Shown here: positions 38,068 through 46,622 of the stretch, piece after piece
Position numbering within the stretch: the stretch's first letter is position 1
Layout of the letters: each line of letters opens with the position of its first letter
Source of the DNA: Ideonella paludis
Lineage (GTDB): Bacteria; Pseudomonadota; Gammaproteobacteria; Burkholderiales; Burkholderiaceae_C
Assembly: GCF_018069865.1 (NCBI RefSeq)
Contig: NZ_JAGQDG010000002.1
Coordinates: 434,001-498,000, forward strand
Reading direction: 5' to 3'
Length of the DNA: 64,000 nucleotides
Program-made: the position numbers and the translations under genes
Notes under the pieces: generated by a model
What the model saw: only the letters and a program-made list of their open reading frames with translations
What the model was told of the DNA's origin: nothing
The model's database searches: none

Positions 38068-39150
38068 TTACAGCTTTTGCTGCTGCATGAAGTCGTCGAA
38101 GCCCGCTTCGGCGAAGCGGAACCACAGGTTCTGCTCGGCGCGGAACTTGGAGTAGTCGTCGTAGACCTTCTTCCAGTTCGGGTTCTTGGCCGAGATTTCG
38201 CTGTAAACCGCCATCGACTCCTTGAACGCCGCTTCCATCACGTCCTTGGGGAAGCGGAACAGCTTGGTGCCGCTGGACACCAGCGAGCGCAGCGCAGCCG
38301 GGTTGCGGCCGTCGTACTTGGCTTGCATGTCCACGTGGGCATAGGCAGCCGCCGCGGTCACGATGGCCTTGTATTCAGCGCTCAGGCCGTCATAGGCTTT
38401 TTGGTTGATGAAGAAGTCCAGCTGCGGGCCGCCTTCCCACCAGCCAGGGTAGGCATAGTGAGGCGCTACCTTGTTGAAGCCCAGCTTCTGGTCGTCATAA
38501 GGGCCGACCCACTCAGCGGCGTCAATGGTGCCCTTTTCGAGTGCTTGATAGATCTCGCCGCCAGGGATGTTTTGTGGCACGCCACCCAGACGCTCCAGCA
38601 CCTTGCCGGCAAAGCCGCCAATGCGCATCTTCAAGCCCTTCATGTCGGCCATGGAGCCGATGGGCTTGCGGTACCAGCCGCCCATCTGAGCACCGGTGTT
38701 GCCGCCGGGGAAGTTCACGATGTTGTACTTGGCGTAGAACTCGCGCATCAGCTTTTCGCCGTTGCCTTCGTAGTACCAAGCGGTCATCTGACGGCTGTTC
38801 AGGCCGAAGGGGATGGCGCAACCCAGGGCGAAGGTTTCATCCTTGCCGAAGAAATAGTAGGGCGCGGTGTGGGCCATTTCGACCGTACCGTTTTGGACGC
38901 CGTCGACCACGCCGAAGGGAGGCATCAGTTCGCCACCGGCATGCACCGAGATCTGGAACTTGCCGCCGCTCATCGCAGCAACCTGCTTGGAGAACACGTC
39001 AGCCGCGCCGTAAATGGTGTCCAGTGCCTTGGGGAAGCTGGACGCCAAACGCCAACGGATGTTGGCTTGCGCTTGCACGATGGCGGGTGCAGCACCCGCA
39101 GCCAACACACCGGCAATACCGGCACTACGAACAAAGGAACGACGTTCCAT
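38068..39150 (-). CDS. TRAP transporter periplasmic binding protein, TakP-like (2-oxo acids)
   Basis: Binding protein of 360 residues that delivers substrate to a TRAP permease. The N-terminus MERRSFVRSAG is a twin-arginine signal, cleaved near IVQAQA. The stretches RLASSFPKALDTIYG, PGGNTGAQMGGW, MKGLKMRIGGFAGKV and EWVGPYDDQKLGF closely resemble TakP of Rhodobacter sphaeroides, which binds pyruvate and other 2-oxo acids; that specificity is inferred from memory of the family. It faces the permease genes, with separate terminators, so it is expressed independently. CAGGAGAC precedes the ATG at 39150. Confidence 0.92.
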   Translation of the reverse strand: MERRSFVRSAGIAGVLAAGAAPAIVQAQANIRWRLASSFPKALDTIYGAADVFSKQVAAMSGGKFQISVHAGGELMPPFGVVDGVQNGTVEMAHTAPYYFFGKDETFALGCAIPFGLNSRQMTAWYYEGNGEKLMREFYAKYNIVNFPGGNTGAQMGGWYRKPIGSMADMKGLKMRIGGFAGKVLERLGGVPQNIPGGEIYQALEKGTIDAAEWVGPYDDQKLGFNKVAPHYAYPGWWEGGPQLDFFINQKAYDGLSAEYKAIVTAAAAYAHVDMQAKYDGRNPAALRSLVSSGTKLFRFPKDVMEAAFKESMAVYSEISAKNPNWKKVYDDYSKFRAEQNLWFRFAEAGFDDFMQQQKL

Positions 39151-39362
39151 CAAGAGTCTCCTGTCAAAGAGGATCAATGAACAACTGACACCCGAATTAT
39201 TCTAGGGAGCCGTTGCCCTCCAGCGCCTCGGGCTTACCCGTGCGCACCTGTGCAACGGCCCAGCATTCGGGCCGGCAGACAGCATGCCTTCGGCCAGCTT
39301 GCATTCCCCTGAAATTCGGGTTCATCCTGATGGGGGCAACCCGCACGCTTCGTCACTCGGGC

Positions 39363-40733
39363 TCAGCTGCCTGCGACTTTCATGCGCTCGATCAACACCG
39401 AACCCACGGTCTTGGCACCAAACGCATAGGCATCCGCGCCCACGGCCACAATCTGCTTGAACATCTGGTCCAACTGGGAGGCGATGGTGACCTCGTGCAC
39501 TGGGAAGGCAATGCGGCCGTTCTCGACCCAGAAGCCCGCCGCACCCCGAGAGTAATCACCGGTCACGTAATTGACACCCTGGCCCATCAGCTCGGTCACA
39601 AATAAACCCCGGTGCAGCTTGCGCAGCATCTCCTCAAGGTGGTCGCCAGGCTGGGTCAGCCGACTGGTCAGGCGCAGGTTTTGTGAGCCCCCGGCGTGCC
39701 CAGTGGTCTTCATGCCCAGCTTGCGGGCGGAATAGCACGATAGGAAATACCCCTGGGTCACCCCGGCGTCGACCACACGGCGTGCGCGTGTGGGCACGCC
39801 CTCATCGTCAAACGGTGCGCTGCCTTTGGCGCGCGCAATGTGCGGGTTTTCGTCGATGTCCAGGTGTGCGGCCAGCACTTGCTTGCCCAAGCAGTCATGC
39901 AAAAAAGTGGCCTTGCGATAGAGCGAGCCGCCGCTGGTGGCCTGCACATAGGCCCCGAGCAGGCCAGCTGCGACAGTGGACTCAAACAAAACCGGCACCT
40001 CGCAGGTGTCAATCTTGCGCGACTTGAGCCGCGCCATCGCACGCTCAGCGGCATAACGGCCGACAATCTCTGGCGCCGCCATGTCCAAGGCGCAGCGCTC
40101 TGAGGTGTACCAATAGTCGCGCTGCATGTCCCGGCCCTTGCCCGCAATGGGCGACACCGACAGCGAATGCCGCGAGCTCGCATAGCCGCCCCTGAACCCT
40201 CGGCTGTTACCCGACCAAAAATGCGACTGCTGGGCAGAGACTGAGGCGCCTTCGGAGTTGGTGATGCGCTTATCCAGGCTCAGGGCAGCGTCTTCGGCCC
40301 GGCGCGCTAACTGCGCAGCCGCCTGGGCGTCTACGTCCCACGGAAAGAACAAATCCAGGTCGCGGCGGGTCTGCTCTGGCGTGGCCAGCTCTTCGGCATC
40401 TGGCAAGCCAGCAGCGGGGTCTTCAGCGGTGAAGCGGGCAATGTCGTAAGCGGCTTGCACCGTTTGCTTCAAGGCCGCCTGCGAGAAGTCAGAGGTGCTG
40501 GCGTTGCCACGGCGCTGACCCAAGTAGACAGACACCCCAACCGATTTGTCGCGATTGCGTTCTACATTCTCCAGCTCGCCCTTGCGGACCGACACGCTCA
40601 AGCCACACCCTTCAGACACCTCAGCGCCTGCGTCGCTGGCCCCAACCGCACGCGCCATCGCGAGCACATCGTCGACGATCTGTTGAAACTGCTCAGAAGT
40701 GTGGGAGAAGCCGTGGGCGGAAGACGTGGTCAT
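39363..40733 (-). CDS. pmbA: TldE/PmbA metalloprotease-family protein
   Basis: Subunit of the TldD/TldE protease that matures peptides such as microcin B17 and trims unfolded helical peptides. The 456-residue protein has GAEVSEGCGLSVSVRKGELE, GSLYRKATFLHDCLGKQV and the C-terminal QGVNYVTGDYSRGAAGFWVENG, all typical of TldE. In the complex the zinc site is in TldD, which is not in this window. The ATG at 40733 gives normal length. It is divergent from darP/yjgA, the same neighbour as in E. coli. The 212 bases to the next gene upstream of dctP show nothing clear. Confidence 0.95.
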   Translation of the reverse strand: MTTSSAHGFSHTSEQFQQIVDDVLAMARAVGASDAGAEVSEGCGLSVSVRKGELENVERNRDKSVGVSVYLGQRRGNASTSDFSQAALKQTVQAAYDIARFTAEDPAAGLPDAEELATPEQTRRDLDLFFPWDVDAQAAAQLARRAEDAALSLDKRITNSEGASVSAQQSHFWSGNSRGFRGGYASSRHSLSVSPIAGKGRDMQRDYWYTSERCALDMAAPEIVGRYAAERAMARLKSRKIDTCEVPVLFESTVAAGLLGAYVQATSGGSLYRKATFLHDCLGKQVLAAHLDIDENPHIARAKGSAPFDDEGVPTRARRVVDAGVTQGYFLSCYSARKLGMKTTGHAGGSQNLRLTSRLTQPGDHLEEMLRKLHRGLFVTELMGQGVNYVTGDYSRGAAGFWVENGRIAFPVHEVTIASQLDQMFKQIVAVGADAYAFGAKTVGSVLIERMKVAGS

Positions 40734-40853
40734 CGATTGCTCTTGAGAGAGGGTCTGAACTAGGGAAATCGGGCGTGCGCGCAACAGCGTGGCCCAGCAT
40801 TTGCGGGACAATCATAGCGAGCCGACGACATCCCTACGCCACAGACACCCTTC

Positions 40854-41447
40854 ATGCGCCAAGAGCCAGACGATTTCGAACCCTTTGACGAGCCACCGAG
40901 CAAGTCTGAACTCAAGCGCCAGATGCAAGCCCTGCAGGTGCTGGGCCAAGAATTGACGGAGTTGCCGGCCAGCCGCATCAAAGCGCTGGACATCCCGGAG
41001 AGCCTTCGGGACGCCCTCAAAGAATATGAGCGCACCCGCTCGCATGAAGGCCGCCGCCGCCAACTGCAGTTCATCGGCAAGCTGATGCGCCAGACGGATC
41101 CCGCGCCCCTGCGCGAAGCCGTGGCCGCCTACAAGCTTGGCAGCGCCAAGGAAACCCTGGCCTTGCATGAGGCCGAGCATTGGCGTGACCGATTGATGAG
41201 CGACGACAATGCGCTAACGATTTGGTTGCAGGCACACCCGAGCACCGATGTGCAACACCTGCGCAGCCTGCTGCGCTCAGCCCGCAAAGATGCCCAGCAA
41301 TTGACCGAAGCCGGCATGCCCCGGCACGGCAAGGCTTATCGAGAGCTGTTTCAGTGGGTGAAGGCGGCCCTTAACAGTGCCAAAGCCGCCAATGCCGACA
41401 GCGACGCAGAACCCGACGCGGACACAGACGAAGATGAGTACCTCTAA
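40854..41447 (+). CDS. darP: ribosome-associated protein DarP/YjgA (DUF615)
   Basis: Late-stage 50S ribosome assembly factor, 197 residues, all helical and highly charged. Family motifs are PPSKSELKRQMQALQ, GQELTELP, RRRQLQFIGKLMR and RHGKAYRELFQW. The C-terminal tail is acidic, ending DADTDEDEYL. It is divergent from pmbA across 120 bases and overlaps the mogA start by 14 bases, so those two are cotranscribed. Confidence 0.94.
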   Translation: MRQEPDDFEPFDEPPSKSELKRQMQALQVLGQELTELPASRIKALDIPESLRDALKEYERTRSHEGRRRQLQFIGKLMRQTDPAPLREAVAAYKLGSAKETLALHEAEHWRDRLMSDDNALTIWLQAHPSTDVQHLRSLLRSARKDAQQLTEAGMPRHGKAYRELFQWVKAALNSAKAANADSDAEPDADTDEDEYL

Positions 41448-42036
41448 CCTTCCCATTGAGCCGGTGCGCATCGGCTTGGTCTCTGTCAGTGACCGGGCCT
41501 CCAGCGGCGTCTATGAAGACAAGGGAATTCCCGCACTCCAGGCTTGGCTGGGGCGGGCGCTGCTGAACCCCATCACCTGGGTCACGCGCTTGATCCCCGA
41601 TGAACAGGCCGGCATCAGCGCTGCTCTGCGCGACTTGGTCGACGCCGAACAGTGCGATTTGGTGCTGACCACCGGCGGCACCGGCCCCGCACTGCGCGAC
41701 GTGACGCCCGAGGCCACCCTGGCCGTTGCAGACAAGGAAATGCCGGGTTTTGGTGAACAAATGCGCGCTATCAGCCTTAAATTTGTGCCTACGGCCATCC
41801 TTTCTAGGCAGGTGGCGGTCATCCGCGGCAAGGCTTTGATCATTAACCTTCCAGGGCAGCCGAAGTCGATTGCCGAGACGCTAGAGGGCTTGCCGCAAGC
41901 CAACCCTCCGGCGCCGGGCATCTTTGCGGCGGTGCCTTATTGCCTTGATCTTTTGGGTGGCCCCTACTTGGAAACGGACACCAGCGTCTGCGCTGCCTTC
42001 CGCCCCAAGTCTGCCCAGCGCCCTGCTCGGAGTTGA
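41434..42036 (+). CDS. mogA: molybdopterin adenylyltransferase
   Basis: Adenylylates molybdopterin before molybdenum insertion in cofactor synthesis. The 200-residue protein has VRIGLVSVSDRASSGVYED, the substrate loop VLTTGGTGPALRDVTPEAT and INLPGQPKSI. The ATG at 41434 lies inside the end of darP. Length is normal for the MogA group. No other molybdenum genes are nearby. Confidence 0.95.
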   Translation: MSTSNLPIEPVRIGLVSVSDRASSGVYEDKGIPALQAWLGRALLNPITWVTRLIPDEQAGISAALRDLVDAEQCDLVLTTGGTGPALRDVTPEATLAVADKEMPGFGEQMRAISLKFVPTAILSRQVAVIRGKALIINLPGQPKSIAETLEGLPQANPPAPGIFAAVPYCLDLLGGPYLETDTSVCAAFRPKSAQRPARS

Positions 42037-42041
42037 TTCGC

Positions 42042-43706
42042 ATGCGTCTTTTGCCCATCTCTTGTGCTGGCCTGCTGTTGGCAGCAGCATCCGCCACCCT
42101 GGCGCAGGCTCCTGCGGCGGCGGCAGAGGCCACGCTGGAGTACACCGTAGAGCAGCGCGACACTCTCATTTGGTTGGGCAAGAATTTGCTGGTGGATCCG
42201 TCGGCGTGGCCCGAGGTCGCCCGCACCAACCGCCTGCCCAACCCCAATCACATCGTGCCTGGGCAGCGGCTGCGGATCCCCGCACGATTGCTGCGTTCTG
42301 TGGATGTCCCGGCAACGCTGGTCGCCGCCTCCGGTGATGTTCGCGTTGACGGCAAAGCCGCGCCAGCGGGTGCAACGGTGAACCCCGGACAAACCATCAC
42401 CACCGCAGAGGCCAGCACAGCCATTCTGCAACTGGGAGATGGCTCTCGGGTCAAGGTCATGCCCGGCACCGAAACCGTGCTGGGTCAAAACCGCCGCTAC
42501 CAACTCAAGGCCAATCGCAGCGCTGAGCCTGTCGGCGAGAGCGAAGGCCTGTTCGCCAGCACCATGCGCTTGGTGCGCGGCTCGGTGGACATGGCCGCCA
42601 CCAAAGTGCCCCGCGCCAAGCCCTTGGAGGTCACCACGCCCACCGCGGTGATCGGCGTGCGCGGCACAGAGTACCGGGTTCACCACGACAGCCAGGGCGT
42701 AGGCACCTCGCGCACGGAGGTGCTGGAGGGCAAGGTGCAAGCGGACATCACGGCCACCGGCAAGCCGGGCGCCGCCCTCAATGAAGGATTTGGTGCCGTG
42801 ATGCCCACGGGCGCCAAAGAGCCCGCCGTGGCGGCCCTGGCTGACGCGCCCAAGCTGCCTGCCTTGAATGCGCCGTTTGAGCGGCCCATGGTGCGGTTTA
42901 CGGTGCAGGGTGAGTCGCTGTCGCTGCGCCTGCAGGTGGCGGAAGATCCTCAGTTCGAACGCATCGTCCGTGACCAGCGCATCGCTCCTGGCGGTGATGT
43001 CCGAATCGCCGGATTGGAGGATGGCACCTGGTACGTCCGGGCTCGCCGCATCGACGCCAACGGCCTTGAAGGTCGTGACGCCAAGAGCAAGTTCGTGCTG
43101 CACGCGCGCCCTGAGCCGCCTGCCGCGATGGCACCTGAGCAGAACGCAAAGCGGCCAGTGGGTGAGGTTCAGTTGGTCTGGGCCGAAAACACCGAAGCGG
43201 GGTCCTACGGCTTGCAGGTGGCCAAAGATGCGAGCTTTCAGACGGTGGTCAAGGATGTCAAAGGCATCGTCGGGGCCAACACCAAGCTCAAGTTTGAAGA
43301 GACCGGCATCTACCATTGGCGCATGGCCAGCGTGCGCCCGAATGGTGACCGCGGCCCTTGGGGAGATGCACGGAAGTTTGAGATCAAGCCCCTGCCCGCC
43401 AGCCCCGAGGGCGGTTTGAGCGGTGATGGCAAGCAGATGAAGCTGAGCTGGAGCGCCCGCGCCGAAGACCGGCAGCAGGTCGAACTCTCCCGCAATCCAG
43501 ACTTCACCGACGTGGTCGCGCGAGCGGAGTTGGCTCAATCCGAATGGGCCATTGACAACCCCGGCTTGCCCGGCGCTTATTACTTCCGCTACCGCTCGGT
43601 AGAGCCAGATGGCTACATCACGCCATGGAGCAGCACCCTGAAGATCGAGATCCCTCGCGACTGGACCTTCCTCTGGTACTTCCTGCCCTTTGTGCTGGCG
43701 CTCTGA
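42042..43706 (+). CDS. secreted LysM and FecR domain protein
   Basis: Exported protein of 554 residues with unknown specific role. A signal peptide (about 22 residues, ending TLAQA) is followed by a LysM-like peptidoglycan-binding segment (about 33-80, YTVEQRDTLIWLGKNLLVD to PGQRLRIP) and a FecR-like domain (about 85-235, with TPTAVIGVRGTEYRV). Three repeated beta domains follow, each with a WYVRARRIDANG or IYHWRMASVRPNG type strand. A hydrophobic C-terminus, FLWYFLPFVLAL, could anchor it. The start at 42042 is five bases after mogA. Similar proteins often sit near CHASE2 signalling genes, none of which is visible here. Confidence 0.85.
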   Translation: MRLLPISCAGLLLAAASATLAQAPAAAAEATLEYTVEQRDTLIWLGKNLLVDPSAWPEVARTNRLPNPNHIVPGQRLRIPARLLRSVDVPATLVAASGDVRVDGKAAPAGATVNPGQTITTAEASTAILQLGDGSRVKVMPGTETVLGQNRRYQLKANRSAEPVGESEGLFASTMRLVRGSVDMAATKVPRAKPLEVTTPTAVIGVRGTEYRVHHDSQGVGTSRTEVLEGKVQADITATGKPGAALNEGFGAVMPTGAKEPAVAALADAPKLPALNAPFERPMVRFTVQGESLSLRLQVAEDPQFERIVRDQRIAPGGDVRIAGLEDGTWYVRARRIDANGLEGRDAKSKFVLHARPEPPAAMAPEQNAKRPVGEVQLVWAENTEAGSYGLQVAKDASFQTVVKDVKGIVGANTKLKFEETGIYHWRMASVRPNGDRGPWGDARKFEIKPLPASPEGGLSGDGKQMKLSWSARAEDRQQVELSRNPDFTDVVARAELAQSEWAIDNPGLPGAYYFRYRSVEPDGYITPWSSTLKIEIPRDWTFLWYFLPFVLAL

Positions 43707-43740
43707 GCGCCGCAGCAAGCAAACAGGCGGCCACACCGCA

Positions 43741-43766
43741 AAAGAGGCCCTCACCAGGGCCTCTTT
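43741..43766. terminator. bidirectional rho-independent terminator (FecR gene and cysE)
   Basis: AAAGAGGCCCT and AGGGCCTCTTT form an 11-base stem with loop CACC between convergent genes. Confidence 0.85.
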
Positions 43767-43778
43767 CTCGTTCAGGGC

Positions 43779-44558
43779 TTACTTCACCAAACGGTTGAGG
43801 CCCTCAGCATCAAACTGCTCGGTGGTTCGGGCCTCTTGGGGCACGCAGTCGCCGCTGGGCAGTTCGCGGGTGGTGCCCGAGAGCTTTTCGATGGCCTGCC
43901 ACAGCAGCGCAATCTGGTGCTCATGGGTGGAGGCGTTGTCGATCAAGCCTTTCATGGCTTGCGCCACCGGGTCATCGCCCGCAGTCACACCATAGGCCGA
44001 GAAGCCCATGCGCGCTGCGGCTTCTTCGCGTGCAGCATCCGCCTGCGCTTGGATGATGCGCGCCGGGTTGCCCACCGCCGTGGCACCCGCAGGCACCGGC
44101 TTGGTCACCACCGCGCCTGACCCCACTCGGGCCCCCGCCCCCACGATGAAGCCACCCAACACCGCAGCGTTGGCGCCCACGATCACACCGGCCTCCAAGG
44201 TCGGGTGGCGCTTGGCGCCCTTGACCAATGAGGTGCCGCCCAGCGTGACGCCCTGATAGATGGTGCAGCCGTCGCCGATCTCCGCCATCTCACCGATCAC
44301 GACCCCCATGCCATGGTCGATGAACACACGCCGACCTATGGTCGCGCCAGGGTGGATCTCAATACCCGTCAGCCAACGGGCGGTGTGCGACGTAAAGCGA
44401 CCGGCCCACTTGAAGCCCATGCGCCAAAAGCGATTCGCCCAGCGGTGCAAAACCAGTGCATGCAGGCCCGGGTAACAGGTGAGCACCTCCCAGGTCGAGC
44501 GTGCCGCCGGGTCGCGCTCCAGAATGCAGGCAATGTCTTCGCGCAGGCGAGAGAACAT
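43779..44558 (-). CDS. cysE: serine O-acetyltransferase
   Basis: Makes O-acetylserine for cysteine synthesis. The 259-residue protein begins [19 protein letters not shown], then has the left-handed beta-helix repeats with [22 protein letters not shown], summarised as the active-site His-Gly region at about residues 75-100, and [18 protein letters not shown] ends the helix. The C-terminal tail of about 80 residues is longer than in short IscR-linked forms. The start codon is canonical though the ribosome site is weak. It lies 157 bases behind trmJ on the same strand; nothing clear is in that gap. Confidence 0.95.
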   Translation of the reverse strand: MFSRLREDIACILERDPAARSTWEVLTCYPGLHALVLHRWANRFWRMGFKWAGRFTSHTARWLTGIEIHPGATIGRRVFIDHGMGVVIGEMAEIGDGCTIYQGVTLGGTSLVKGAKRHPTLEAGVIVGANAAVLGGFIVGAGARVGSGAVVTKPVPAGATAVGNPARIIQAQADAAREEAAARMGFSAYGVTAGDDPVAQAMKGLIDNASTHEHQIALLWQAIEKLSGTTRELPSGDCVPQEARTTEQFDAEGLNRLVK

Positions 44559-44715
44559 GAGAAGAATCCGATGGGAGTTGAACAACAGCCCAGCCGCCGA
44601 ATCAGAGGCCGGGCGGTGAGTGTAGCCGCGGGGCAGAAAGTGCGCAGGCGCGCACTCCAACGCGCAGCAGGCGCCGCGCAGGGCTGCAGAGGCCCTGCTG
44701 CCATGCCTGAGCCCT

Positions 44716-45453
44716 TCAGCGGCGCTGCACAGCCCGCGCAATCCCCCTCAAGATGTGAATCTCTTCGGTGGTCAGTGTCTGGCGGTTCAGCAATTGCTGC
44801 AGCCGCGGCATCAGCTTTTTGGGTGCCGCCGGGTCCAGAAAGCCGACCTGCACCAAGACCTCTTCCCAGTGCTTCAATGCGCCTTGCACGGCCACCGCGT
44901 CAGCCCACTGAGACGCCTTGGTGCGCTCTTCCACGTCGAAGCTCCCCAGCGCCTGTCGCCATTCGTAGGCCACGACCTGCACCGCTTGGGCCAAGTTCAG
45001 CGAGCCGTAGCCCGGCGCAGTCGGGATGCTCAGGCAGGTGTGAGCGCGGTAAACATCGTCATTGGAGAGGCCATAGCGCTCACTCCCAAAGACAAAGGCC
45101 ACGCTGTGGCCGGCCGCGACGAGCTCGGGGAAGTGCGGGCGCGGCGCTCGCGTGGGGGGACCAAAGTCGCGCGGCGTCATGGCGGTGGCGCAGACATGGC
45201 TGATGCCCTCCAGCGCTTCGGGCACGCTGTCCACAATGCGGGCGCGGGTCAGCACATCCGCCGCGCCGCTGGCCATGGCCACGGTCTCCTCCATCGAGAG
45301 CACGTTGGCAAAGCGCGGCTGCACCAGCACCAGGTCAGCAAAGCCCATCACCTTCATGGCGCGGGCCGCCGCCCCCACATTGCCAGGGTGGCTGGTGCCC
45401 ACCAACACAAAGCGGGTGGCGCATGTCGCCGAACTGATTGGAGAATGGGGCAT
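44716..45453 (-). CDS. trmJ: tRNA (cytidine/uridine-2'-O-)-methyltransferase TrmJ
   Basis: SPOUT-class enzyme methylating the ribose of nucleotide 32 in several tRNAs. The 245-residue protein has [35 protein letters not shown] and [14 protein letters not shown], the three knot motifs. Length agrees with TrmJ. It is divergent from suhB; these two flank one another in many proteobacteria. Confidence 0.95.
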   Translation of the reverse strand: MPHSPISSATCATRFVLVGTSHPGNVGAAARAMKVMGFADLVLVQPRFANVLSMEETVAMASGAADVLTRARIVDSVPEALEGISHVCATAMTPRDFGPPTRAPRPHFPELVAAGHSVAFVFGSERYGLSNDDVYRAHTCLSIPTAPGYGSLNLAQAVQVVAYEWRQALGSFDVEERTKASQWADAVAVQGALKHWEEVLVQVGFLDPAAPKKLMPRLQQLLNRQTLTTEEIHILRGIARAVQRR

Positions 45454-45481
45454 GACAAAAACGGCCTGGGGCGGCTAAAAT
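45452..45481 (+). promoter_or_regulatory. possible sigma70 promoter of suhB
   Basis: ATGACA at 45452-45457 and TAAAAT at 45476-45481 are 18 bases apart and point to suhB, giving a leader of about 175 bases. The -35 overlaps the trmJ start codon, so the two promoters would face each other. Confidence 0.4.
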
Positions 45482-45663
45482 GGCGGGTTAGTACTGAGCC
45501 GAGCGGGCTTCTATTGTCTGCTCAAGCCACGTGAAGTCCACGTCGATGTGCCGGTGCTGTCGCTCTTTGGTCCCCGCTAGCCCCTTTCTTGAACGTCTGC
45601 AGTGCGCCCACGCCCCACCAGCGGTGTGCGTGTGCCTGCAGCACTTGCTGTCCAGGTCACACC

Positions 45664-46608
45664 ATGTCCCAAGCCCTTCACCCCATGCTCAACATCGCCA
45701 TCAAGGCGGCTCGCACAGCCGGGGGGATCATCAACCGGGCGTCCATGGACCTGGACCTGCTCAAGATCAACACCAAGGCGCCCAATGACTTCGTGACCGA
45801 AGTCGATCAAGCCGCTGAGGCCGCGATCATTGAAACCCTGCTGACCGCCTACCCAGGCCACGGCATCTTGGCAGAAGAATCGGGGCGCGAACACGGCTCG
45901 CGGCACAGCGATTTCGTCTGGATCATCGACCCCCTGGATGGCACCACCAACTTCATCCACGGCTTCCCCGTCTACTGTGTCTCCATCGCCCTGAGCTTCC
46001 GCGGCAAGATCGAGCAAGCCGTCGTCTACGACCCGACGCGCAACGACCTGTTCATGGCCTCCAAGGGGCGCGGCGCCTACCTGAACGACAAGCGCCTGCG
46101 CGTCTCCAAGCGCACCCGTCTGTCCGACTCCTTGATCGGCACGGGCTTTCCCTTCCGCAAGGGCGACAACTTCCAGCGCTACCTGAAGATGTTTGAGGCC
46201 GTGATGCCGCATTGCGCCGGCCTGCGCCGCCCCGGCTCCGCCGCCTTGGACCTCTGCTATGTGGCCGCCGGCAATTACGACGGCTTTTTCGAGACTGGCC
46301 TCTCGCCCTGGGACATTGCTGCAGGCTCTCTGATCATCACCGAAGCTGGCGGCTTGATTGGCAACTTCACCGGCGAGTCGGACTTCTTGCACCAACGCGA
46401 AGTGGTGGCCGGCAACCCCAAGATTTACGGTCAACTGGTCAAGCTGCTGTCGCCTTACACCCGCATCATCTCGGATGAGCCAGCGGCCGCCCCTGCAGCC
46501 CCCGAAACCCCAGAGCTGACCCCTGAGGCCGCCTTGGCCCGCAAGCCCATTCGCCTGCGCAAGTCCGCCGCGCCCGCAGCCCCCGAAGGCGACGACGCAC
46601 CCTTCTGA
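45664..46608 (+). CDS. suhB: inositol-1-monophosphatase family protein SuhB
   Basis: Mg-dependent phosphatase that in E. coli also serves in rRNA antitermination complexes. The 314-residue protein has the metal motifs ILAEESGRE and [17 protein letters not shown] and the C-terminal [19 protein letters not shown]. About 45 residues longer than E. coli SuhB because of an Ala/Pro/Glu-rich tail. The ATG at 45664 gives the usual start [12 protein letters not shown]. mutS follows after 14 bases. Confidence 0.94.
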   Translation: MSQALHPMLNIAIKAARTAGGIINRASMDLDLLKINTKAPNDFVTEVDQAAEAAIIETLLTAYPGHGILAEESGREHGSRHSDFVWIIDPLDGTTNFIHGFPVYCVSIALSFRGKIEQAVVYDPTRNDLFMASKGRGAYLNDKRLRVSKRTRLSDSLIGTGFPFRKGDNFQRYLKMFEAVMPHCAGLRRPGSAALDLCYVAAGNYDGFFETGLSPWDIAAGSLIITEAGGLIGNFTGESDFLHQREVVAGNPKIYGQLVKLLSPYTRIISDEPAAAPAAPETPELTPEAALARKPIRLRKSAAPAAPEGDDAPF

Positions 46609-46622
46609 GCGCCGCGGCCAGC

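Noticed and set aside
39191-39320. 8-base inverted repeat CCCGAATT/AATTCGGG between the dctP-like gene and pmbA
   Set aside because: Arms are 114 bases apart and short; chance is likely.
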